A stretch of DNA of 13,680 bases from an uncultured Mobiluncus sp. (GTDB lineage Bacteria; Actinomycetota; Actinomycetes; Actinomycetales; Actinomycetaceae), in NCBI RefSeq assembly GCF_943914685.1, contig NZ_CALUCZ010000029.1, positions 1 through 13,680 of the forward strand. The letters are read 5' to 3'. This document shows positions 8,109 to 13,502 of this stretch, in pieces. Each line of letters starts with the position of its first letter. Position 1 is the stretch's first letter. The position numbers and the translations under genes are program-made. Below the pieces are notes generated by a model. It saw only the letters and a list, made by a program, of their open reading frames with translations. It was not told the DNA's origin and did not search any database.

Positions 8109-8747
8109 ATGGCTCAAGGTGTCAAGCCTGCCGCACGAGCTGCGGCGGCTCTTTCCGCCGCGGTTTCCCATTCACCAGACGCCCCGGACCAGCTTGATGG
8201 TCAGGTTCCGTTGCCGGATATTTCCGACGTCGATGCCACCGGCTGGGCCGGGGCTCGTTTTACCGTCCTCGCGGTGGGTAACCCAATTATGGGCGACGAC
8301 GGTATCGGCCTAGAGATTTTGGCTGGTCTCCAGCAGCTCCTGCCGACCCGTCCCGCCTGGCAGGCTGCGCAAAAGGCCGGTGAGTTGGCTCTGTTGGAGG
8401 GCGGTACCGGCGGTATGGAGCTGGTGCCGGTCGTGCAGGAATCTGAGCAACTGTTGATTCTGGATTCGGTGGCTCCCGGCAACGGGCGCACCCCCGGGCA
8501 AGCCCTGCACCTGAGCGGGGATCACGTCCCACGCCTGCTTTCCATGAAAATGTCGCCTCACCAGGTCGGTTTGCTCGACATTTTGACTTCGGCCCGCCTG
8601 ACCGGCAAGGAACCTCGCGTGCTCGAAGTCGTCGGGGTGGTCAGTGAAAACGTGGATTTGCACCTGGGCCTGACCGAGAGCGCCCGGGAGGGTATCCCCC
8701 GCGCGGTCGAGCTCGCGGCGGAAGTCCTCGATTCCTGGCTCAGCTGA
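8109..8747 (+). CDS. hyaD: [NiFe]-hydrogenase maturation endopeptidase (HyaD/HybD family)
   Basis: This protease removes the C-terminal peptide of the hydrogenase large subunit once nickel is in place. The 212-residue protein has the family signature VGNPIMGDDGIGLEIL at 56-71. The three nickel-sensing ligands of HybD are matched by Glu69, Asp119 (LDSVAPGN) and His151 (SPHQVGLLD). The catalytic-fold core starts only at about residue 51. The first 50 residues are an Ala- and Pro-rich extension not usual in HyaD/HybD proteins of about 160-190 residues. GAAAGG at 8098-8103, five bases upstream, supports ATG 8109. An in-frame ATG at 8079 would overlap the cytochrome gene and is less likely. It lies ten bases after the cytochrome stop, so it is the last gene of the structural operon before the inverted hypA. 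The expected substrate is the large subunit encoded at 5025-6767. Confidence 0.94.
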   Translation: MAQGVKPAARAAAALSAAVSHSPDAPDQLDGQVPLPDISDVDATGWAGARFTVLAVGNPIMGDDGIGLEILAGLQQLLPTRPAWQAAQKAGELALLEGGTGGMELVPVVQESEQLLILDSVAPGNGRTPGQALHLSGDHVPRLLSMKMSPHQVGLLDILTSARLTGKEPRVLEVVGVVSENVDLHLGLTESAREGIPRAVELAAEVLDSWLS

Positions 8748-8752
8748 AAACC

Positions 8753-8769
8753 CCGCGTGAACCACGCGG
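8753..8769. terminator. Hairpin between convergent hyaD and hypA2
   Basis: CCGCGTG (8753-8759) and CACGCGG (8763-8769) form a perfect seven-base-pair stem with an AAC loop in the 32-base gap between two convergent genes. On the minus strand it is followed by GGTTTTC, so it could terminate hypA2 transcripts. On the plus strand there is no T-run, so it would at best be a pause site or 3'-end stabiliser for the hydrogenase operon message. Confidence 0.5.
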
Positions 8770-8779
8770 AATACCCGGA

Positions 8780-9175
8780 CTATGCGGACGAGGATTCCGC
8801 GGCGTGGCTGGCGTCCGCCGACGCGGTATCCCACTGCACCCAGGCGATTTTGAACTCCCGCCCGTGAGCCAGGTTACCGGTGGGCATTCCACATTCCGGG
8901 CAAGCTAGGGCAAAAAACTCGTCGATGGGCACGTCCCGGGCACAACGCGGACAGTAGACGCTGGCGGGAATGCTGGTGACTTCCAGCTCGGCTTCGGCGC
9001 AGATACTGTCCTGCCGGGCGATGGGCCAAGAACCGTAGAGCGCCTCGGGAATCGCCCCGGACATGGTGCCAACCTCGAGCGCGACCTTTTCAACTCGGGT
9101 AATCTGGGAATCAGCCTGCGCGGCCGCATTTTCGACCGCTGCCACCACCGAAGTTAACAACCCAAGTTCATGCAT
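8780..9175 (-). CDS. hypA: Second HypA-family nickel metallochaperone, inverted
   Basis: This is a second HypA, 131 residues, with the nickel-binding MHE N-terminus and zinc CXXC pairs at Cys75/78 and Cys92/95. It shares the family outline with copy 1 (2546-2896) but little detailed sequence and has an Ala/Ser-rich C-terminal tail of about 15 residues. It is the only hyp gene on the minus strand inside an otherwise plus-strand block. It converges on hyaD (32-base gap holding a hairpin) and diverges from the degenerate large-subunit gene with 23 bases between the two start codons. I see no good Shine-Dalgarno upstream of ATG 9175, so it may be poorly translated or leaderless. The start is nevertheless fixed by the conserved MHE. 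It could serve a second nickel enzyme or the large-subunit-like neighbour; that is inference. Confidence 0.92.
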   Translation of the reverse strand: MHELGLLTSVVAAVENAAAQADSQITRVEKVALEVGTMSGAIPEALYGSWPIARQDSICAEAELEVTSIPASVYCPRCARDVPIDEFFALACPECGMPTGNLAHGREFKIAWVQWDTASADASHAAESSSA

Positions 9176-9198
9176 AAATCAATTGTCTCAGGAGAATC

Positions 9199-10452
9199 AT
9201 GAAAATCAATCTTGACGAAATCATCGACCCGATGGAGGGACGCATCGTCGTCACCCACGATTCTTCCGGCCACCCCCACGCCCGCTTTGACCTGCAGGGT
9301 TTGCCGCGGGTGGACGCCATGTTGGAGGGCCAGACGGCTCTCGAGGCCCTGAAAATGACCGAGCATCTGTGCGGGATTTGCCCGGTGGCACATCACCTGG
9401 CTGGGACCCGGGCGCTGGACGTGTTAAGCGGTTTGCCCCCGATTGCTCCCGCGGCGCAACTCACCCGCCGGCTGCTCCACTACGGGTCGATTGTGGAGGC
9501 TCATTCGCTGCGGTTTTTAATGCAGGACCGTGACGCCGGGGTGGCGTTGAAACGGATATCGAAAAAGATGCTGGTCGCGGCCGGTTCGCCGGGTCATTTT
9601 CCGGCGACGGCAGTACCCGGGGGAGTCAGCGTGTGGCCCACCGCCCCGGCCTTGTGCGACCTGTCCGCAGACCTGACCGCGGCCCGAGACGCCGCCGAGC
9701 ACCTCTGCGATTCGGCTCTAGCACCCCGCCCGGAACCGGTCGGTACCGGCGACTTTGCCGGAGCGGACGTGGCGCTCATCGACGACAATGGCGCCCCCGA
9801 CGTGTTTGGGACCAAGGTCAGAGTGGTGCGGGGCGCCAGCACGGTAGAGGAGTTTGATTTTTCCCTGTGGAATGAGCGGGTCACGGAGGAAATTCCTGGT
9901 TCCCCGGCCCCGCGGCCATACTTGCAGGCGGACGGACCTGAGAACGGACGCTACCGGGTCGGGCCGGTCGCCCAGCTTTCCATCGGTACTTTGCCCACCC
10001 CGCGGGCGGCGGCCGCACAAGAGCGGTGGCTGGCTGGCGGTCGCGACGCGGCCGGGGCGCGCGCCATCATGACTTTGCACGTCTTGGAACGCACCGAAAC
10101 CTTGACCGAGCAGCTGACTCAACTCGTGGAGGGCCGCGACCTGGGAGAACTCGTGGACCCGGCCACCGTGCAGTTCACGCCCGGCAGCGGGACCGGACTG
10201 GTGGACGGGCCGCGCGGTATCCTCGCCCACACCTTTACCATCGGAGCCGACGGCACGATTCAAGCGGCCCGTATCCTCACGCCCACCGCTCAAAACGAAC
10301 CTTGGCTGGCACAACTGCTGACCCAGGCTTATGCCCTAGACCAGGCACAACAGGCCGGCGCTTGGGAACAATCCATTCGTGAAGCCGACCCCTGCCTACC
10401 CATCAGTTCCGCCCCTGCCGGCCAGATGGGACTGAAAGTCGAAAACGTCTAG
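9199..10452 (+). CDS. [NiFe]-hydrogenase large-subunit paralogue with degenerate active site (HupK-like?)
   Basis: The 417-residue protein is recognisable as a hydrogenase large-subunit homologue but cannot bind a normal Ni-Fe site. The N-terminal pair is kept: DPMEG at 10-14 matches the RIEGH region Glu, and HLCGICPVAHH holds Cys58, Cys61 and His65. At the C-terminus the motif is IREADPCLPISSAP: Cys399 is kept, but the second cysteine is Ile402 and the protease-site His is Ala405. The usual GPLAR/GPVAR arginine is GPVAQ. Residue patterns such as IREADPC look closer to group 3 large subunits than to the hyaB gene here. HupK proteins of other hydrogenase clusters are similarly degenerate and are proposed to be scaffolds for the iron cofactor; this may be an equivalent. 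AGGAG four bases before the ATG supports the start. It is followed by hypC. Confidence 0.85.
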   Translation: MKINLDEIIDPMEGRIVVTHDSSGHPHARFDLQGLPRVDAMLEGQTALEALKMTEHLCGICPVAHHLAGTRALDVLSGLPPIAPAAQLTRRLLHYGSIVEAHSLRFLMQDRDAGVALKRISKKMLVAAGSPGHFPATAVPGGVSVWPTAPALCDLSADLTAARDAAEHLCDSALAPRPEPVGTGDFAGADVALIDDNGAPDVFGTKVRVVRGASTVEEFDFSLWNERVTEEIPGSPAPRPYLQADGPENGRYRVGPVAQLSIGTLPTPRAAAAQERWLAGGRDAAGARAIMTLHVLERTETLTEQLTQLVEGRDLGELVDPATVQFTPGSGTGLVDGPRGILAHTFTIGADGTIQAARILTPTAQNEPWLAQLLTQAYALDQAQQAGAWEQSIREADPCLPISSAPAGQMGLKVENV

Positions 10453-10456
10453 AATA

Positions 10457-10496
10457 GGGGGAGCGGGAGCGTTTCGGTCAACGATTCGCGTCCCCC
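10457..10496 (+). other. Inverted repeat in the hypC leader
   Basis: GGGGGA (10457-10462) can pair with TCCCCC (10491-10496), enclosing a nested CGTT-6-AACG hairpin (10470-10483). The structure ends eight bases before GGA of the hypC ribosome binding site. It could be a leader element between the large-subunit paralogue and hypC, or an RNA-stability structure. There is no T-run, so it is not a standard terminator. Confidence 0.3.
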
Positions 10497-10513
10497 GGTG
10501 GAAAGGACCCGTC

Positions 10514-10741
10514 ATGTGCGTAGGAGTGCCCTGCCAGATTTTGTCGATTACCCCCGGCGTGATGCCGATGGGACGCATCGACGTGGCTGGTCAAGTGCAA
10601 GACGTCTGCATGGCCTACGTTCCCGAAGCACGGGTGGGTGATTATGTCCTGATTCAAAACGGGTTCGCGATGAACCTGCTGACCGCTGAGGAAGCTCAGG
10701 AATCTCTGGACACCTGGCGGGAACTGGGCATGTTTTCCTAG
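10514..10741 (+). CDS. hypC: HypC-family maturation chaperone, variant
   Basis: HypC carries the Fe(CN)2CO unit together with HypD and escorts the large-subunit precursor. The 75-residue protein begins MCVGVPCQI, with the strictly conserved Cys2, and has the small OB-like HypC length and the C-terminal GFAMNLLTAEEAQESLD helix. In E. coli HypC the conserved segment is VLVHVGFAM; here it is VLIQNGFAM, so the histidine that helps bind the iron is replaced by glutamine. GAAAGGA at 10501-10507 sets the start. It lies 61 bases after the degenerate large-subunit gene. The usual neighbours hypD and hypE do not follow. It could be a HypC specialised for the paralogue upstream, with a canonical HypC elsewhere; that is inference. 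Confidence 0.92.
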   Translation: MCVGVPCQILSITPGVMPMGRIDVAGQVQDVCMAYVPEARVGDYVLIQNGFAMNLLTAEEAQESLDTWRELGMFS

Positions 10742-10772
10742 CGTTTCAGCGTTTGGACAGGGTCAGGGCGCT

Positions 10773-10795
10773 GGCCCCGGCGAATTGGGGGTTTT
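10773..10795 (+). terminator. Weak terminator-like hairpin after hypC
   Basis: GGCCCC (10773-10778) can pair with GGGGTT (10788-10793), two of the six pairs being G-T wobbles, and the second arm runs into TTTT (10792-10795). It lies about 30 bases after the hypC stop and before a new promoter-like sequence. The stem is weak, so the call is tentative. Confidence 0.3.
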
Positions 10796-10845
10796 CGTAA
10801 CATATCCCAAAGCGCCATATTTTACTAAACTTAGGCGTCCCTGTG

Positions 10846-10851
10846 TAGAAT
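10846..10851 (+). promoter_or_regulatory. Putative -10 element for the membrane-protein pair
   Basis: TAGAAT fits the TANNNT consensus and lies 39 bases before ATG 10891 in an AT-rich stretch, giving a leader of about 33 bases. The best -35 candidate is TTACTA at 10822-10827 (18-base spacer), a poor match. With the hairpin after hypC, it suggests that the two membrane-protein genes form their own transcription unit. Confidence 0.35.
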
Positions 10852-10890
10852 AAATGCTAGGTTTTATCCGCACTCAAGTAAGGATTCATA

Positions 10891-11277
10891 ATGGCATGTT
10901 TTCTTGTTCCCACCGCTGAAGCTGTCGCGGTGACGGCTGTGAAAAAGCATCTCGCCCATAAAGCCAAGACCGGCGAAGCCTCGGAAAAGTCCGAGCGCAC
11001 CCTGGTTTTGGTTCGCAAACTGAACTGGCTGACGAACCTGCTGTGGGGCGGGGCTGTGCTGTTGATGTTTGAACACTTCTGGCATGGCGAAGTCGTGCCA
11101 TATTTCCCATTCCTTACGGCGGCCGCCAACCCCGCCGACGCACGGCAAATGCTCTTTGAGATGAGCACTGTCGGAGTCGGAATGGCCGTGCTGGTGACGG
11201 TCGTTTGGGCGGTAGGACTCGCGGTTATTCGCGCTACCGAACGCCGCGGCGTCACCGAGACGAACCCGAAAGCGTAA
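10891..11277 (+). CDS. Small membrane protein of unknown function (pair member 1)
   Basis: I recognise the general look of a small membrane protein that occurs with a second partner gene in other anaerobes, but know no function. The 128 residues show a short N-terminal segment (MACFLVPTAEA), a basic stretch at about 18-42, one membrane helix at about 44-60, a polar loop with EHFWHGEVVPYFPFLTAAAN (61-80), and a second helix at about 93-114. The loop has two histidines and two glutamates that could bind a metal or protons. AAGGA six bases before the ATG supports the start. The stop codon overlaps the ribosome binding site of the next gene ten bases downstream, so the two are almost certainly cotranslated. 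Its position just after the hydrogenase genes is suggestive only. A promoter-like TAGAAT precedes it. Confidence 0.8.
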   Translation: MACFLVPTAEAVAVTAVKKHLAHKAKTGEASEKSERTLVLVRKLNWLTNLLWGGAVLLMFEHFWHGEVVPYFPFLTAAANPADARQMLFEMSTVGVGMAVLVTVVWAVGLAVIRATERRGVTETNPKA

Positions 11278-11287
11278 GGAGCCGGAC

Positions 11288-11647
11288 ATGACCCTATTGA
11301 TTACTCTGTTTGCCGCCATTGCCTCGACCGCTTGGTGGTATTCCCACGCTCCGCAATCCAAGATGCGGGTAGACCTGCTGTGCTGGATGTACTGGGGCGC
11401 TTCCCTGATGTGGATTGTGGACTTGATTTCTGAATACATCGCAGACGGTGTTGAGGTGTTCAACCCCGAGCCTCTCGATATGCTCAACGATGCCTACCTG
11501 GGCCTGTTTGTGGTGGCCTTGGGCGGCATGATTTGGGCGGTTTACTTGATTGTCAAGGATCCGCGTGGCGTGCGTCCCCCGCTGGATGCCCCGGTCACCA
11601 CCCCGGAAACCTCCGCTGAAACGAAAGATTCGGTTTCTGTCGGCTAG
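11288..11647 (+). CDS. Small membrane protein of unknown function (pair member 2)
   Basis: This 119-residue protein has three predicted membrane segments, at about 2-17, 30-48 and 69-89. The second carries acidic residues (DLISEY, Asp45 and Glu49) at its end. A loop with FNPEPLDMLNDAYLGL (58-73) precedes the third helix, which ends in KDPRGV. The C-terminal ~28 residues are a Thr/Pro/Glu-rich soluble tail. AAGGAG at 11276-11281, six bases upstream, sets the start and overlaps the stop of the first pair member. No catalytic motif is recognised. The strict pairing of two short membrane proteins, each with charged residues in or next to helices, would fit a two-subunit membrane complex. That is inference. 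A strong terminator follows, so it ends the transcription unit. Confidence 0.8.
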   Translation: MTLLITLFAAIASTAWWYSHAPQSKMRVDLLCWMYWGASLMWIVDLISEYIADGVEVFNPEPLDMLNDAYLGLFVVALGGMIWAVYLIVKDPRGVRPPLDAPVTTPETSAETKDSVSVG

Positions 11648-11681
11648 TTTTCGGTAGCGAGACTTTCAAAAAATTCGACAC

Positions 11682-11721
11682 TCTCCCCGGTCAAACACTT
11701 TGACCGGGGAGAATTATTTTT
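11682..11721 (+). terminator. Strong intrinsic terminator after the membrane-protein pair
   Basis: A perfect 14-base-pair stem (11682-11695 with 11699-11712) with a CAC loop is followed by AATTA and five Ts (11717-11721). It separates the plus-strand genes from the convergent hsp20 gene 50 bases further on. On the minus strand the stem is followed by an AT-rich stretch (GTGTCGAATTTTTTG), so it may also stop hsp20 transcripts. Confidence 0.9.
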
Positions 11722-11771
11722 CACAAGGGCGGGGCCGGGGTTTCCCGGTTTGTGGCGCGATTCGCCCGCCG

Positions 11772-12194
11772 TTAGCTTTCGATGACTTTATCGGCGTCGC
11801 CACCCACCGCAACTTGAATCTTGCGCGGCTTGTTTTCTTCGGCGACGGGGATAGTCACGGTCAGGACCCCGCCTTCATACGAGGCGGCAATCCGGTCCAC
11901 TGCCAAGCCGTATCCCAAGGTCAGCTGGCGAGCAAAAGTCCCGGCGGGACGCTCGCGGTTCAGCCAGTGCAGGTCCTCGCCCTCGGTGGGTTTGCGCTGG
12001 GCGGAAATGGTTAGGGTGCGGTCCTCGACGTCGATGTCAATAGTCGCGGGGTCCACACCGGGCAGATCCACGCGGGCAACGAACTTGTCGCCCTCCCGGT
12101 ATAGATCCAGGGGCATCGCCGGGGTCGCCGGTGAGTGCATTGCCGTGTTGAACATGCGATCAATTTCAGCAAACGGGTCACGATAAGTAGCCAT
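11772..12194 (-). CDS. hsp20: Small heat shock protein, Hsp20/alpha-crystallin family
   Basis: Hsp20 is an ATP-independent cytoplasmic chaperone that holds unfolding proteins for Hsp70/Hsp100 refolding. The 140 residues have a short N-terminal arm (MATYRDPFAEIDRMF, the DPFxEIDRMF pattern common in actinobacteria), an alpha-crystallin domain at about 28-125 with VARVDLPGVDP and the YEGGVLTVTIPVAEENKPRKI segment ending it, and an IQV motif of the I-X-I/V type that docks neighbouring dimers. Length is normal. GGAGGA at 12203-12208, eight bases upstream, supports ATG 12192-12194. Upstream lie a promoter overlapped by a CIRCE operator and an adjacent HAIR-like operator, so it is probably heat-inducible under HrcA and perhaps HspR. 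It has no evident functional tie to the hydrogenase genes, which it faces across a strong terminator. Confidence 0.95.
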   Translation of the reverse strand: MATYRDPFAEIDRMFNTAMHSPATPAMPLDLYREGDKFVARVDLPGVDPATIDIDVEDRTLTISAQRKPTEGEDLHWLNRERPAGTFARQLTLGYGLAVDRIAASYEGGVLTVTIPVAEENKPRKIQVAVGGDADKVIES

Positions 12195-12288
12195 GATTTG
12201 TATCCTCCATGTAGTTTTGCAGTTTGGGTTGTTTTTCAGTTTTCAGCTGCGGTCCCGGTCTTTTCCGGTTCCATTCAGTACAACAACC

Positions 12289-12318
12289 AGATTAGCACTC
12301 TTATTCCCAGAGTGCCAG
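12289..12318 (-). promoter_or_regulatory. hsp20 promoter
   Basis: The minus strand reads CTGGCA (12313-12318), an 18-base spacer, then TAATCT (12289-12294): four of six matches to TTGACA and a TANNNT -10. A leader of about 87 bases would precede the hsp20 start. The CIRCE repeat covers nearly the whole promoter, as expected for HrcA repression. Confidence 0.55.
12292..12318. promoter_or_regulatory. CIRCE operator (HrcA binding site)
   Basis: The plus strand reads TTAGCACTC (12292-12300), nine bases, then GAGTGCCAG (12310-12318). The CIRCE consensus is TTAGCACTC-N9-GAGTGCTAA, so one arm is perfect and the other matches seven of nine positions, with exactly the right spacer. It overlaps the hsp20 promoter and should bind the heat-shock repressor HrcA. 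Confidence 0.88.
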
Positions 12319-12323
12319 CTAAA

Positions 12324-12344
12324 CTTGATACGCATAGACTCAAC
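12324..12344. promoter_or_regulatory. HAIR-like operator (HspR binding site)
   Basis: The plus strand reads CTTGATA, seven bases, then ACTCAAC. The HAIR consensus is CTTGAGT-N7-ACTCAAG, so the arms match five and six of seven positions with the correct spacer. It lies five bases upstream of the CIRCE element relative to hsp20. Dual CIRCE/HAIR control is known for chaperone genes in several actinobacteria. Confidence 0.6.
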
Positions 12345-12404
12345 TTTGATTTTTTAGACACGAATGCCCAGGTAGACAGCGTAAATTAAGCTGAGGGGAA
12401 ATCT

Positions 12405-12417
12405 GGCGAGAGTCGCC
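12405..12417 (-). terminator. Weak hairpin after the HemE-like gene
   Basis: On the minus strand GGCGA-CTC-TCGCC, a five-base-pair stem with a three-base loop, is followed by AGATTT. It lies eight bases past the stop of the HemE-like gene and could be a weak terminator ahead of the hsp20 operators. Confidence 0.25.
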
Positions 12418-12425
12418 GCAAACCG

Positions 12426-13502
12426 TTAAAACCGGTAGTCGTGAATAAAATCAACCAGCCGGTGAACTTCGGCGGGGTCCGATTCCGGATCCAACCGGCC
12501 CGCCACGTTGAACACATGAGCGGGCGCGCCCAACCCGGATTCCAGCACTTGTCGTGCTGCGTCCCGGACCTCATCACCACCGAGCAGAATGAGATCCGGG
12601 TCGAGGTTACCCTGCAAGACTTTGCCCGGCGCGATGCTGGCCGCCTCCGCGAGGGTCAACTCCTCGCCGACGCCCAGCACATCAACGTAAGGGGCGACCG
12701 AGGACAGCAAGTGTTCGGCGCCGAGGCTGCAGGAAATCCGGGTGATGTCGTCGTCAAACTCGTTGAAAATATCGCGCGCGTAGGATTCCGCCAGGCACGA
12801 GTACTCCCCCTCGGTCAGCGTCCGCACCCACGGATCGACCAACTGAATCACTTCGGCTCCCCCCCGCACTTGTGCAGCCAGGAAATTCCGCACCAGACTC
12901 GAAGTCCAGCCCATCAGCCGCTCCCAGTTGCGTGGTTGGGACTGCATGAAAATGCGGGTCTGCAGGTTTTGTGGGACGCTGGCGGAGCCTTCCACCAGCA
13001 GCGACGACAGCACGAAAGGCGCTCCGGTGATGGCGATGAGGGCTTTTTCCGGCGCGAGCTCGCTGCGTTGTGCGCGGCTGACTGCCTCGACCCGCGACCA
13101 ATCGGGGTCGGGCAGAGCCAGAATTCGGTCCACGTCCAGAGTCGAGCGCAGGGGGTGCAGGGGTTCACCGTTGGGAGCAATCTGGCGCGCCAGGTCAAAA
13201 CCCACCAGTCGCAAGGGAAACAGCACGTCAGAATTACATATGGCGGCGTCTACACCGAATTGCTGCACCGGGGTCAGCGCGGTTTTCACCCCAACTTCAG
13301 GGAGTAGGCAATAATCCACCTGTTCGCATCCGCTCAAATCCTGCCAATTGTCGGGGTGCTGAAACACGGACTGCCCCAAGAACCACACCGGGGTGGAAAC
13401 GGGACGTTTTCCGCGGTAAGCCTGGCGGATAGGGGAATCTGTTTTCGCCACCGCGTGAGCTGCTTCTGTCGCGTTCACAAGGTGTTCCTGGTCACTTTCC
13501 AC
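12426..13502 (-). CDS. hemE: HemE-like protein (uroporphyrinogen decarboxylase fold) with degenerate active site
   Basis: The 358 residues align along their whole length with bacterial uroporphyrinogen III decarboxylase, the haem-pathway enzyme that forms coproporphyrinogen: PVWFLGQ (38-44), GVDAAICNSDVLFPL (83-97), ITGAPFVLSSLLVEG (158-172), QLVDPW (220-225), GKVLQGNLDP (293-302) and AHVFNV (328-333). Only Asp92 of the usual active site is kept. The MRQAGR arginines are Gly43 and Phe47, the GAPFTLASY tyrosine is Leu168, the FDSW serine is Pro224, and the NLGHG histidine is Gly335. The reading frame is open, so this is a homologue that has lost catalysis rather than a pseudogene with stops. 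Start is GTG at 13500-13502, with GAGGGGG nine bases upstream. The 178 bases beyond it, to the window end, are AT-rich and show no gene. Confidence 0.85.
   Translation of the reverse strand: MESDQEHLVNATEAAHAVAKTDSPIRQAYRGKRPVSTPVWFLGQSVFQHPDNWQDLSGCEQVDYCLLPEVGVKTALTPVQQFGVDAAICNSDVLFPLRLVGFDLARQIAPNGEPLHPLRSTLDVDRILALPDPDWSRVEAVSRAQRSELAPEKALIAITGAPFVLSSLLVEGSASVPQNLQTRIFMQSQPRNWERLMGWTSSLVRNFLAAQVRGGAEVIQLVDPWVRTLTEGEYSCLAESYARDIFNEFDDDITRISCSLGAEHLLSSVAPYVDVLGVGEELTLAEAASIAPGKVLQGNLDPDLILLGGDEVRDAARQVLESGLGAPAHVFNVAGRLDPESDPAEVHRLVDFIHDYRF

Noticed and set aside
2490..10455. GAAAACG followed closely by a TANNNT-like sequence upstream of hypA (2490), hyaA (3750) and hypC (10441), as a shared promoter motif.
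   Set aside because: The same heptamer also occurs inside coding sequence near 7308 and 8645, so it is not specific to promoters, and the copy at 10441 encodes the last residues of the upstream protein.
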